Of a stretch of 36,299 nucleotides of DNA, positions 1-8,331 are shown piece after piece. Position 1 is the stretch's first letter; every line of letters starts with the position of its first letter. The position numbers and the translations under genes are program-made. The DNA comes from Saprospirales bacterium (GTDB lineage: Bacteria > Bacteroidota > Bacteroidia > Chitinophagales > UBA8649). The stretch spans positions 1 through 36,299 of the forward strand of contig PAPS01000011.1 in assembly GCA_002708985.1 (NCBI GenBank), in the 5' to 3' direction. The notes under the pieces are model-generated. The model was not told the DNA's origin, ran no database searches, and saw only the letters and a program-made list of their open reading frames with translations.

Positions 1-411
1 AATGGTTCTAATTCAATTACGCTGCCAAATACCGACGGAACAGCAGGTCAAGTGTTAACTACAGATGGTACAGGAAATGTTTCGTTCCAAAATGCACCTT
101 CATTTTTTAACAACATGCAAGGGGGAACTACATCTGTTGGTTCTTCAGGAGGTGCGGACTTTAAAGAAGTGACGATTACCTTCCCCACTCCATTTTCTAA
201 TACGCCAACCATTGTTGGAACCGTGGTCTATAACAATATAAATTATGGCGATATGTACATTGCAACATTAAAAGGTTATAATAACGCGCAGTGTGTATTT
301 CGTATCGAACGCATCGATAACGCCTATGTAAATGGTGCAGGGTCGAATAATCCATTACAATCCACTTCTTGGGGAGCTGACCTAAAGCTCAACTGGATGG
401 CCTTTGAATAA
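1..411 (+). CDS. C-terminal fragment of repeat-containing surface protein with H-type-lectin-like end (5' end outside window)
   Basis: The reading frame is open from base 1 to the TAA at 409-411, so the true start lies upstream. The first residues (LPNTDGTAGQVLTTDGTGNVSF) are of the kind that recurs in long tail-fibre-like or adhesin-like Bacteroidota proteins. The last ~85 residues have the hydrophobic pattern of an H-type lectin domain: 'ITFPTPFSNTPTIVG' at the beginning and a closing 'WGADLKLNWMAFE'. The family binds sugars such as GalNAc in known cases; sugar binding here is inference. There is no type IX secretion tail after the domain. It converges on the methyltransferase gene 14 bases away. 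A GTG at 52 is internal and unlikely to be the start. No phage genes lie next to it inside the window. Confidence 0.7.
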   Translation, partial: NGSNSITLPNTDGTAGQVLTTDGTGNVSFQNAPSFFNNMQGGTTSVGSSGGADFKEVTITFPTPFSNTPTIVGTVVYNNINYGDMYIATLKGYNNAQCVFRIERIDNAYVNGAGSNNPLQSTSWGADLKLNWMAFE

Positions 412-425
412 AACATAGAGTATTC

Positions 426-947
426 TTAAGCAGACCGCAAGTGCCATAGGGCAATACCAGCAGAAACGCTGACATTCAAACTATGCTTAATTCCGTATTG
501 AGGAATTTCCAGAGCATTGTCACATAATGCAAGTAATTCAGGGCGTATGCCATCCACTTCGTTGCCCACGATGAGTAACGATTGGTCAGGCGCTTTAAAA
601 TCATAGAGATTAATGGACTGATGACATTGTTCGAGGGCAAGAATCTTAAAACCCTCTTGCTTAAGATTATTTAGCGCACCAATGACTTTATCTTGGGTCA
701 GGTAATCCCAAGATACCTCTTGTTCAGCACCAATAGCAGACTTTCGAATCTCCTTATGGGGAGGCTTAGGACAAATACCCGAGAGATAGACTTTTTCAAT
801 GGCCAAAGCATCGGACGTACGAAATATAGCACCAACATTATGCCCACTTCGCACATTATCTAACAACACCCTTATCGAGCGCTCAGCGCGCGGTCTTGCC
901 TTGTGTTCTAAAGCTAATTCTTGAATCGTCTTTTTACTTATGTTCAT
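426..947 (-). CDS. TrmH/SpoU-family RNA 2'-O-methyltransferase
   Basis: This 173-residue protein is predicted to transfer a methyl group from S-adenosylmethionine to a ribose 2'-OH of tRNA or rRNA. All three SpoU motifs are visible: N31 to T44 (NVRSGHNVGAIFRT), VGNEVDGI around 127-134, and EIPQYGIKHSLNVSVSAG at 147-164, which forms the trefoil-knot cofactor site. There is no N-terminal substrate-binding extension, so it is a minimal SPOUT enzyme like TrmL or TrmH. The exact target nucleotide cannot be read from the sequence. It is divergent from mutS across 52 bases, a neighbourhood I recall from other Bacteroidota. No clear -7 element sits next to its ATG. Confidence 0.9.
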   Translation of the reverse strand: MNISKKTIQELALEHKARPRAERSIRVLLDNVRSGHNVGAIFRTSDALAIEKVYLSGICPKPPHKEIRKSAIGAEQEVSWDYLTQDKVIGALNNLKQEGFKILALEQCHQSINLYDFKAPDQSLLIVGNEVDGIRPELLALCDNALEIPQYGIKHSLNVSVSAGIALWHLRSA

Positions 948-964
948 ATAACGCCTTTAAGCTA

Positions 965-995
965 TTGAAAACACGTGATGTGAAGCGTACATTTA
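965..995 (+). promoter_or_regulatory. mutS promoter, -33 TTG and -7 TACATTTA, 4 bases before ATG
   Basis: TTG at 965-967, a 20-base spacer, and TACATTTA at 988-995 fit the Bacteroidota sigma-A promoter (TTG / TAnnTTTG). Only 4 bases (tact) separate the -7 element from the ATG at 1000, so the transcript should start at or next to the A of the start codon. Confidence 0.6.
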
Positions 996-999
996 TACT

Positions 1000-3591
1000 A
1001 TGGCCAAAGAAAAGAAAGTTACGCCATTAATGAAGCAATATGGGCAGATTAAAGCTCAATATGCTGATGCCATTCTCCTTTTTAGGGTGGGTGACTTCTA
1101 TGAGACCTTTGGCGAAGACGCCAAACGAGCAGCTAAAGTGCTGGGTATTGTTGAGACAAAAAGAAACAATGGGTCAGCAAGTGAAACGGCCTTAGCGGGA
1201 TTTCCGCACCATGCCTTGAAGACCTACTTACCCAAGCTAGTTAAAGCAGGTTGTCGTGTTGCTATATGCGAACAACTTGAAGAACCTTCCAAAGCTAGGA
1301 AGATTGTACGTCGTGGCGTGACCGAGATGATTACTCCTGGGATTACACTAGGGGAGGATCTTCTTGAATCGCAAGAAAACAACTATCTCGCTGCCATTCA
1401 TCTTGATAAACAAAATGCCTCCTTAGCTTTCGTAGATATTAGCACGGGCGAGTTTTATGTGACTTCGGGGGATTTAGGCTATATCCAAAGTCTTTTAGAT
1501 AGCACATCTCCTGCAGAAGTCCTGGTATCCAAAGACCAGCACACTCTTTTTGAAACCACTTTTGGCCAGCATCTATATGTTTATCCGTTGAATAACTGGT
1601 TGTTTGATGCATCTAGTGGAGAAAGAAAACTACTCGATCATTTTGGTACCAAAAATCTCAAAGCCTATTCGCTTGAAGGGGAAGACGACTTAATCATGGT
1701 ATGCGGTGTTATCATCGACTATCTACATCAAAGTAAGCATCCTAATCTTGGCCAATGTCAGTCCATTCAACGTCTGTATGCTGATTCACGTATGCATTTA
1801 GATGACTTTACGATGCGCAACCTTGAAATTCTGTATTCGCCCCACGTCGATGGAAAAAGTCTTTTTGAGGTAATCAACCATTGTGTTAGTCCGATGGGAG
1901 CCAGAAAACTCCGAAGCTTCTTTACGTTTCCGCTCATAGACAAGGCGCAAATTGACCAGCGTCTTGAACAGGTCACTGTATTCGTTGAAGACGAGCCACT
2001 AAGAGAACAGATAACCACTTTGCTTGCAAGCCTTAATGATATCGAGCGTTTAGGCAGTAGAATACCCTCTAATCGAGTCACGCCAAGGGATATGCTTAAA
2101 CTTGCTTCGGCAAGTACCACCCTGCAAGAAATCAAAGATTGCCTAAGCCAATCCAAACATGCCGTATTTAAGGACTGCATTACGCGGATTGATCCATGTA
2201 CAGCCTTAGCGGAAGAAATCAATAAGACCATTGACCCTGAAGTTCCTGTGAATTGGCAAAAGGGTCCAGTTATTCAACAAGGGATTAATCCAGCACTCGA
2301 TGAATGGAAAGAAATCGCACAAAACAGCAAGGCCAAACTTGAAGAAATCCGCCAACGGGAGACCGATGCCACGGGAATAACTTCTCTAAAAATTGGGTTT
2401 AACAACGTATTTGGATACTATATCGAAGTACGAAATACCCATAAAGATTTAGTACCGGAAGATTGGATTCGAAGACAAACCTTAACGGGTAGCGAGCGAT
2501 ATATCACCGAAGAGCTTAAAGTTTTTGAAGAAAAAATTCTCAAAGCAAGCTATGAAATTGAGCAGCTTGAGTCCCAACTGTTCCGTCAACTAGTAGATAC
2601 AGCTCAAGTCTATGTTAAAGCTTGGTTAAGCACAACGGCAATGATTGCCGAATTAGACGTTTTTAGAAGTTTTGGACAATTGGCGAGTGACAAAAACTAT
2701 TGTAAGCCTACTGTACATAATGGAGATAGTATTCAAATTCAAGAAGGACGTCACCCTGTTATTGAATCCTGTCTTCCCCATAATGAAACCTATGTACCTA
2801 ACTCGGTGCTTCTTGACCGAAATAGTTGTCAGATTATGATGATTACAGGTCCAAATATGTCGGGTAAATCCGCGGTGCTAAGGCAAACTGCCCTAATTAC
2901 CTATCTTGCTCACATTGGCTGCTATGTTCCTGCAAAAGCGGCAGATATAGCCATTACTAGTCGAATCTTTAGCCGTGTAGGAGCCAGTGATAACCTTGCA
3001 AGAGGCGAATCAACCTTTATGGTAGAAATGACTGAAACTGCCCGCATTATTCATCAAATTGACGATCATAGTCTAATCCTACTCGATGAAATAGGTAGAG
3101 GAACATCGACCTTTGATGGTGTATCCATTGCCTGGGGACTCGCGGAATATTTGCATAAGCATCCAAGTAAGCCAAAGACCTTATTTGCCACCCACTATCA
3201 CGAACTCAATCAATTAGCCGATGAGTTTGAACGCATTCAGAATTATCATATTGAAATTAAGGAGGTAAAGGACAATATCCTCTTTCTAAGAAACTTGATC
3301 CCCGGTGGAAGTGCGCATAGTTTTGGTATTCATGTTGCCCAATTGGCCGGAATACCACAAGATCTAATCACACGGGCTAAGTCAATTTTAGCTCAGCTTG
3401 AAGGACAACGTGCCACAGAAGATCCGGTAGTCATTCAGCAGCCAAACGCCATGCAGCTGACAATGTTTAGTCCAGAACATCCAGGACTCAAAAAAATCAG
3501 TGAAGCGATCGACCAACTTGATGTTGACTCGCTAACCCCACTAGATGCCTTGGTTCTTATACAGCAATGGAAAAATGATCTTAATAAGTAA
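1000..3591 (+). CDS. mutS: DNA mismatch repair protein MutS
   Basis: This 863-residue protein has the full MutS layout and about the usual length (E. coli ~853). The N-terminal mismatch-binding domain carries the Phe-x-Glu wedge as F33-Y34-E35 in GDFYETFGEDA. The middle holds connector, core and clamp regions. The C-terminal ATPase has Walker A TGPNMSGKS near residue 620, the signature DNLARGESTF, Walker B LILLDEIGRGTSTFDG and the FATHYHEL histidine. It recognises mispairs and recruits MutL, which is not in the window. The ATG at 1000 is chosen because the protein begins normally there and a promoter -7 element ends 4 bases upstream. No Shine-Dalgarno sequence is present. Its stop lies 12 bases from that of the convergent HAD gene. 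Confidence 0.98.
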   Translation: MAKEKKVTPLMKQYGQIKAQYADAILLFRVGDFYETFGEDAKRAAKVLGIVETKRNNGSASETALAGFPHHALKTYLPKLVKAGCRVAICEQLEEPSKARKIVRRGVTEMITPGITLGEDLLESQENNYLAAIHLDKQNASLAFVDISTGEFYVTSGDLGYIQSLLDSTSPAEVLVSKDQHTLFETTFGQHLYVYPLNNWLFDASSGERKLLDHFGTKNLKAYSLEGEDDLIMVCGVIIDYLHQSKHPNLGQCQSIQRLYADSRMHLDDFTMRNLEILYSPHVDGKSLFEVINHCVSPMGARKLRSFFTFPLIDKAQIDQRLEQVTVFVEDEPLREQITTLLASLNDIERLGSRIPSNRVTPRDMLKLASASTTLQEIKDCLSQSKHAVFKDCITRIDPCTALAEEINKTIDPEVPVNWQKGPVIQQGINPALDEWKEIAQNSKAKLEEIRQRETDATGITSLKIGFNNVFGYYIEVRNTHKDLVPEDWIRRQTLTGSERYITEELKVFEEKILKASYEIEQLESQLFRQLVDTAQVYVKAWLSTTAMIAELDVFRSFGQLASDKNYCKPTVHNGDSIQIQEGRHPVIESCLPHNETYVPNSVLLDRNSCQIMMITGPNMSGKSAVLRQTALITYLAHIGCYVPAKAADIAITSRIFSRVGASDNLARGESTFMVEMTETARIIHQIDDHSLILLDEIGRGTSTFDGVSIAWGLAEYLHKHPSKPKTLFATHYHELNQLADEFERIQNYHIEIKEVKDNILFLRNLIPGGSAHSFGIHVAQLAGIPQDLITRAKSILAQLEGQRATEDPVVIQQPNAMQLTMFSPEHPGLKKISEAIDQLDVDSLTPLDALVLIQQWKNDLNK

Positions 3592-3606
3592 GCCTAGCAT
3601 TACTTA
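3585..3606. terminator. Possible weak bidirectional terminator between mutS and the HAD gene
   Basis: TAAGTAA at 3585-3591 pairs perfectly with TTACTTA at 3600-3606 across an 8-base loop. The arms contain both stop codons of the convergent genes. The stem is AT-rich with no following T-run on either strand, so termination activity is uncertain and the repeat could be chance. Confidence 0.25.
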
Positions 3607-4263
3607 CTGTTCGAGGTTCTCTACGAGTTCCATTAGCCCCTCTAAGCTTGGAATTACTCCATCTGCCAAGCCCCATTCCGGACGATCCATCTCATCCTTT
3701 GCTGGAACGACAATACAGGCCATACGAGCTGCTTTAGCTGCGATCATACCATTCACAGAATCTTCGAGAACAAGACACTGAAGTGGATCCACGCGGAGGT
3801 AGTCCGCCGCGGCCAAAAAGACTCCAGGATGGGGTTTACCATGAGATTCAAATTCTGCCGAATAGATTACGCGTATGTATTTTTTTAATCCAAGAACCTC
3901 GACAGCTGTCTGAATAAGCGCTAAATGAGATGATGAGGCTACTGCCATTGGAATTTGTTCATCTTGCAGATAGGCACACACTTCATCCACTCCGGGCATT
4001 TTATTAGCTAAACCTTCCTTTATAATCGCTTCTTGCATTTTTGACAGCACTTCCGCTTGGATTTCATCGCGCTCGACTTCCACATTAAAATACTGAGCCC
4101 AATACATGATTACCTCATCAATTCGAAGTCCGACCGATTGCATCAAGTCCTCTTCTGTTACTGGCATTCCATGTCGACTAAAGACATCAATCTCCACGCG
4201 CTTCCATATCGGTTCTGAGTTAATGAGTAAGCCGTCCAAATCGAATATTACTGCTTTTATCAT
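3604..4263 (-). CDS. HAD-superfamily sugar-phosphate phosphatase (HxpB/beta-phosphoglucomutase-like)
   Basis: This 219-residue protein has all four HAD motifs: D8-x-D10-G (nucleophile and acid/base), Ser110/111 in VASSSH, Lys143 in GKPHPGVF, and E167-D168 in LVLEDSVNG. A helical C1 cap fits residues ~16-85. Length and motif spacing match hexitol or 2-deoxyglucose-6-phosphate phosphatases (HxpB/YniC) and beta-phosphoglucomutases; motif sequences alone do not separate these. It is cytosolic, with no signal peptide. It lies 20 bases downstream of the BCCT gene on the same strand but also has a -7-like GACATTTG (4269-4276) ending 5 bases before its ATG, so it may be transcribed both ways. Confidence 0.85.
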   Translation of the reverse strand: MIKAVIFDLDGLLINSEPIWKRVEIDVFSRHGMPVTEEDLMQSVGLRIDEVIMYWAQYFNVEVERDEIQAEVLSKMQEAIIKEGLANKMPGVDEVCAYLQDEQIPMAVASSSHLALIQTAVEVLGLKKYIRVIYSAEFESHGKPHPGVFLAAADYLRVDPLQCLVLEDSVNGMIAAKAARMACIVVPAKDEMDRPEWGLADGVIPSLEGLMELVENLEQ

Positions 4264-4268
4264 GCGTA

Positions 4269-4276
4269 CAAATGTC
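4269..4276 (-). promoter_or_regulatory. -7-like element GACATTTG before the HAD gene
   Basis: Read on the minus strand, GACATTTG matches TAnnTTTG at all fixed positions except the first T and ends 5 bases before the ATG at 4263. No well-spaced TTG was found (nearest is 24 bases upstream). It lies in the 20-base gap after the BCCT stop codon. Confidence 0.35.
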
Positions 4277-4283
4277 TTACTTT

Positions 4284-5849
4284 TTAGTTGACTTGTTCAT
4301 CAAATTTTGCCGCATTCGGATTGAACAAGAGTTTGATTAAACCGCCTACAACCAGCAAACAGATAAACAAGGCGGGTATACCACCAATGTTAGACATAAT
4401 GCGTATTCCATCAATGCTTGAGAATACAAGAAGTGTTAAGGCCACCGTTCCCACCAAAACACCCCATACGACTTTGAGCCATAGCTTGGGCTCAGGACTT
4501 TCAGGAGAAATACCATTCGAGCAAAGTCCACTCATAGCCGATGTATTGGAATCCGCTGCCGTGACATAGGATAGAAAAGCGGTAAGCAACAAGATAATTC
4601 CCGTGATAGTAGCCAACGGCAACCCGTCAAATATGCTAAACAAAGCATCACCAGGATTGCCAGATGCTTCAATCATGGAAAAGATATCACCATTCATCGC
4701 TTGATCTAACTGAATAGAGGTCGATGAAAGGACCGATAACCAAAGTATTACCGTAATTGATGGAAGGACAAGATTTATAAGAATTACCTGTCGCACCGTA
4801 TAGCCTAAACAAAGTCTACCTAGAAATAACGCCGTGATAGGTGTCCACGCTAACCAATTAGCCCAATACATCATCGTCCATTCATGCGCCCAGGTATCGT
4901 TGTACTTCAGAGAGTAGAGGCTTACGTCATCTAAGTGGATTGCAAAGTCCTGCAGTCCGCCTACCATCATGTCAAAAGTCTTTTGGAGAGGAACATTGCA
5001 TAGTAAAAACAACCACAGCGCAAAAAATAAGATAATGTTAAAGGCCGCTAGAAGCCGTATACCTTTTAATAAGCCCGTTATGGCAGAAAGAACGAAGGCT
5101 GCAACAATCCCCAAGGTGATAAACAACTTGAGCTCCCATGTCCCTCCGAGGGTAAACATGTATTTAAGGCCAGCCTCAAGGCCAAGTATACCCGAACCTA
5201 GGGATGCTGCCATCCCAGCCACTAAGCAAAAAAGACAGAGCGCGTCAATCGACTTGCTCCAACGTTTTGTGGCGTTAAAACCAAACAATGGATAAAAAAG
5301 GCTTCCTAAGCGAAACGGTTGTTTTCGATTGTAATACATCAAGGCAAACATTACCGCGGCGACCGTGTATATGGCGTAAGGAAGAAAGCTCCAATGCAAA
5401 AACATTGTACCAAGACTAAAATCGACGGCTGCAGGGCTGTTGGGTTGAATATTAAGTGCCTTTGCTGGGCTATGCAGATGATAGAGTGGCTCAGCAGAAC
5501 CCCACATAAGAATACCTACAGCAAGTGTGGTCGTAAGGGTAATGGTATACCAACGCCACTTACTCAATAAAGGCTTAGCCGAACTTCCACCAATTCGTAC
5601 ACGCCCTAGCGGCGACCAATACACCACGATACAAATCAATAGAAAGAGAAGTACAGCAAGGGAATACACCGGGCCGAGTACGTTCAACACCTTGGTATTT
5701 AACCAAGTTGCCTGCTCCACCATTGACTCCACATCAATGAGGCTGTAAAAGACACCCCAGATACAAACGAAAAATGGAGGCCAAAATACCCATGGCCTTA
5801 AACTGCGTTTACTGCTTGGTATAGATTTTGCATTTTTGGAAAACACCAT
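4284..5849 (-). CDS. BCCT-family betaine/carnitine/choline-type transporter
   Basis: This ~521-residue membrane protein has about 12 hydrophobic segments. It carries BCCT hallmarks: MWGSAEPLYH near residue 116 and the aromatic segment EWTMMYWANWLAWTP in the middle, which lines the quaternary-amine site in family members. The family imports betaine, carnitine or choline with Na+ or H+; the substrate here is not readable. The C-terminal tail is short, unlike osmosensing BetP. ATG at 5849 is followed at once by GTG (codon 2). A perfect -7 element, TACCTTTG, ends one base before the ATG but exactly 4 bases before the GTG at 5846. Since other genes here start 4 bases after this element, GTG 5846 is a strong alternative start. 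Confidence 0.92.
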   Translation of the reverse strand: MVFSKNAKSIPSSKRSLRPWVFWPPFFVCIWGVFYSLIDVESMVEQATWLNTKVLNVLGPVYSLAVLLFLLICIVVYWSPLGRVRIGGSSAKPLLSKWRWYTITLTTTLAVGILMWGSAEPLYHLHSPAKALNIQPNSPAAVDFSLGTMFLHWSFLPYAIYTVAAVMFALMYYNRKQPFRLGSLFYPLFGFNATKRWSKSIDALCLFCLVAGMAASLGSGILGLEAGLKYMFTLGGTWELKLFITLGIVAAFVLSAITGLLKGIRLLAAFNIILFFALWLFLLCNVPLQKTFDMMVGGLQDFAIHLDDVSLYSLKYNDTWAHEWTMMYWANWLAWTPITALFLGRLCLGYTVRQVILINLVLPSITVILWLSVLSSTSIQLDQAMNGDIFSMIEASGNPGDALFSIFDGLPLATITGIILLLTAFLSYVTAADSNTSAMSGLCSNGISPESPEPKLWLKVVWGVLVGTVALTLLVFSSIDGIRIMSNIGGIPALFICLLVVGGLIKLLFNPNAAKFDEQVN

Positions 5850-5850
5850 T

Positions 5851-5879
5851 CAAAGGTATACATTGTCTACTCGCTTCAA
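5851..5879 (-). promoter_or_regulatory. BCCT promoter, TTG-N18-TACCTTTG
   Basis: On the minus strand TTG (5879-5877) is followed by an 18-base spacer and TACCTTTG (5858-5851), a perfect -7 match. The expected transcription start falls at the GTG second codon (5846) of the annotated gene, which would leave the ATG at 5849 untranscribed. Confidence 0.6.
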
Positions 5880-5889
5880 TAATGCTTCT

Positions 5890-6423
5890 ATGCTACGTGG
5901 TTTAACCTATTCATTTTTTGTCTTAGTCATCGTTCTGACAGTCGTTTTATCGTTTTCAAGCTGTTGCCGAAAAAAAGCTTCAGTCCAAACACAAAACGAG
6001 GAATTCAGGAATTCTCAGATCCAACAAAAGGATTCATCAGAGCATTCATCAAAAGATATCCAAATCAACAGGTGGGATAATCTCTATGCCATAGAAGTAA
6101 TCAATGGCAAGGCTTTAGACAAAGAAGAATATACCGAAGGACGACCAAGACTCGAACTTCAGATTCAACAGGGTCGACTCGTAGGCTTTACCGGTTGCAA
6201 TTCATTTCAAGCCCAGGCAAGACTTACCCAAAATGAGGATGAGGTCGTACATATTGAGATTGGCCCCATTATGTCAACTAAAAAGGGATGCATTGGAGCT
6301 ATTGACGAACAGTACTTTTTTCAAGCGCTAGAATCCTCTTCTTCGCTCTTACTTTCGAACAATCGAATCTTTTTAATCAATGAGGAAGGAGTTATCGCAC
6401 TCCAAGGTTTGATTGTCGATTAG
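5890..6423 (+). CDS. Lipoprotein with META (HslJ-like) domain
   Basis: From ATG 5890 this is a 177-residue protein. Residues 1-24 form a signal peptide ending SFSS before Cys25/Cys26, so it should be lipidated and exported. A Ser/Gln/Lys-rich linker follows. The C-terminal ~100 residues fit the META/HslJ domain: TGCNSF at 101-106, a GPIMSTKKGC strand with a second conserved Cys at 134, and a closing IFLINEEGVIALQGL strand. The family is linked to outer-envelope stress and some drug tolerance, with no known enzymatic activity. The frame extends back to TTG 5836, but that extension overlaps the divergent BCCT gene and would bury the signal peptide. It is divergent from BCCT and its TAG overlaps the UbiA-like gene's stop. 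Confidence 0.75.
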   Translation: MLRGLTYSFFVLVIVLTVVLSFSSCCRKKASVQTQNEEFRNSQIQQKDSSEHSSKDIQINRWDNLYAIEVINGKALDKEEYTEGRPRLELQIQQGRLVGFTGCNSFQAQARLTQNEDEVVHIEIGPIMSTKKGCIGAIDEQYFFQALESSSSLLLSNNRIFLINEEGVIALQGLIVD

Positions 6424-7214
6424 TAAGGCAGAGCCCACTCAATCATTAACCAGGCAATCATCATCCCATCAAGCAAGAAATAGTAATAGAACTCTGGAGT
6501 ACTCTCATGGCATCTTAAAACGAAAACTGTGCATAAGCACGATATGATTACGCCACTAACAATACCAAGATAGATGCTTAGTAGGCCCACTGCCACAAAA
6601 CAGCTTATCGATAGCCTTATTGTATTCCGAATACCCAAACGATGGACGACCGTTTTCATCGTAGGATGCGCCATTCGATCAAAGTTCTGGTCATGAATTT
6701 CAAAAGGTAGGGTTAATCCTATAATAAAAAGAGCCATCACAGCCGATAGTAAAACATCATCCAAAGACCAAGCAAGCATAAAGGGAGCCATAAGAACGAT
6801 AGACCATACAACACCCACAATAATTGTTTTAAGCCAGCCCACTGCACGAAGAAACTGTATGTAAATGCAGACTAAACCAACAGCTATAAACAACACCATT
6901 AGAATAGACAACGGAAGTCTTATTGCCCCGATTACCGCAACACCAAGACCAAGAATCATAAGGGTTTGACTAAACCATTCATGCCTGACCTGCCAGGCTA
7001 CCATTGGATGGGTAGATGCTTCCTCGTCATTGCGCACCCTGTATCGCAGGGCATTATACACAAAACAAGTACCGCCAAAAACAACAAAAGATGCTGTCCA
7101 ACCCGGTGTAAGACCAAGACATTCTCTTATCAGAACATGTAAAGCCAAGGCATTGCATGCAATCCAAATATTTGACTGCCAAAGACTTCTAACCCAGGCC
7201 TTGGCGAAGTCCAT
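6420..7214 (-). CDS. UbiA-like integral membrane protein with degenerate Asp-rich motifs
   Basis: This 264-residue protein has about eight hydrophobic helices. Helix order and two loops resemble the UbiA prenyltransferase superfamily. In place of the first NDxxDxxxD motif it has YNALRYRVRNDEE, keeping Asn54 but losing the usual aspartates. The second-motif position reads EIHDQNFDRMAHPTMKTVVHRLG, with D175 and D179 kept and a UbiA-like ending. UbiA enzymes use both motifs to bind Mg-diphosphate, so normal prenyl transfer is doubtful here. It starts 3 bases after the M42 peptidase stop, so the two are probably co-transcribed. It converges on the META lipoprotein with a 4-base overlap (TTAG). 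Family call is from pattern only. Confidence 0.5.
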   Translation of the reverse strand: MDFAKAWVRSLWQSNIWIACNALALHVLIRECLGLTPGWTASFVVFGGTCFVYNALRYRVRNDEEASTHPMVAWQVRHEWFSQTLMILGLGVAVIGAIRLPLSILMVLFIAVGLVCIYIQFLRAVGWLKTIIVGVVWSIVLMAPFMLAWSLDDVLLSAVMALFIIGLTLPFEIHDQNFDRMAHPTMKTVVHRLGIRNTIRLSISCFVAVGLLSIYLGIVSGVIISCLCTVFVLRCHESTPEFYYYFLLDGMMIAWLMIEWALPY

Positions 7215-7217
7215 ATA

Positions 7218-8306
7218 TTAATTTAGATACTTAAAGTTAAAGTCAGGAGACATTTTCTTTAGGCATTCAGCAAGCAAGGTCACCGCATTATCTAAGTCCT
7301 CAAGAGAAAGCGTTTCCACTGTCGTATGCATATATCGAAGAGGAATCGTGATTAAGGCAGAAGGTACTCCTGAGTTGGAATATGCAAAAGCATCAGTATC
7401 CGTTCCAGTACCTCGAGTCGCCACATCACGCTGGTAAGGAATTTTTTTCTTTTCAGCAGTATCTAGCACAAGATCAAGCATATGATTGTGGACTGCCGGA
7501 GCATAAGTAACAATGGGGCCTTTGCCCATTTTAAAGTCTCCTTCTCGAAACTTATTAATCATAGGTGTATTCGTATCGTGCCCTACGTCAGTAATAAAAG
7601 CACAATCTGGCTTAATTCTATGTGCAATCATCTGTGCGCCACGGAGACCAATCTCTTCTTGCACGCTATTTACAACGTATAGCCCAAAAGGTAACTTTAC
7701 GCCCTCCTCCTTAAGTCGTTTAGCAACGAGGGCAATCAATACACCCCCTACCCGATTATCCATAGCACGGCCAGTTACTACTTTTTCGCTGAGTTGTAAA
7801 AACTCATCTTGGTAGGTAGCAATACATCCAATATGAATGCCTAGTTTTTCGACTTCCTCTCGATTACTGCAGCCCGCATCGATAAATACATTTTCTGCTT
7901 TCGGATATTCTTGCTTAGCTCCTGCTCCGCGTGTGTGAATTGCCGGCCAACCAAATACAGCGGGCACTAAGCCTTTCTTTGTATGCAGTACAACACGCAT
8001 CGACGGAGCGATAATCGGATCCATTCCACCATTGCGTTTAACATAGATAAATCCATTATCAGTGATGTGATGGACTACCCAAGAAATCTCATCCGCATGA
8101 GCCTCTATCACTACTTTGAACTTCTCCTCTGGGTTGACAATACCGACTACCGTCCCATAATCATCGACTTCGTAGGTGTCGATATAATCTTTGACAAAAT
8201 CTAACCACACTTTTTGGCCTTCCGTTTCGTACCCTGTTGGTGAATAGGTATTAATATACTTTTCGAAAAAAGCAAGCTCTTTTTTACCGATGTTCTTATA
8301 CTTCAT
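7218..8306 (-). CDS. M42-family metallo-aminopeptidase
   Basis: This 362-residue cytosolic protein matches M42 (FrvX/TET-like) aminopeptidases in length and motifs. The expected di-metal ligands are present: H70 in EAHADE, D183 in RAMDNR, E218 in VQEEIG, D240 in ITDVGHD and H327 in RYMHTTVE, with E217 as the likely general base. Family members form large tetrahedral complexes that trim peptides, often from Glu/Asp or with broad preference; specificity cannot be read here. Older annotations call such proteins endoglucanase M, which is misleading. It lies 85 bases downstream of the metallophosphoesterase gene and 3 bases ahead of the UbiA-like gene. It has its own well-formed promoter with an embedded palindrome. 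Confidence 0.93.
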   Translation of the reverse strand: MKYKNIGKKELAFFEKYINTYSPTGYETEGQKVWLDFVKDYIDTYEVDDYGTVVGIVNPEEKFKVVIEAHADEISWVVHHITDNGFIYVKRNGGMDPIIAPSMRVVLHTKKGLVPAVFGWPAIHTRGAGAKQEYPKAENVFIDAGCSNREEVEKLGIHIGCIATYQDEFLQLSEKVVTGRAMDNRVGGVLIALVAKRLKEEGVKLPFGLYVVNSVQEEIGLRGAQMIAHRIKPDCAFITDVGHDTNTPMINKFREGDFKMGKGPIVTYAPAVHNHMLDLVLDTAEKKKIPYQRDVATRGTGTDTDAFAYSNSGVPSALITIPLRYMHTTVETLSLEDLDNAVTLLAECLKKMSPDFNFKYLN

Positions 8307-8331
8307 AGTGATTGATTCAATTAAATCCTTG

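Noticed and set aside
1-411. Prophage tail-fibre gene
   Set aside because: The repeat style fits, but no neighbouring phage structural, lysis or integrase gene exists in the window.
1767-2231. 154-codon open frame on the minus strand inside mutS
   Set aside because: It is antisense to a well-conserved part of MutS, has no recognisable domain, and its length is typical for shadow frames here.
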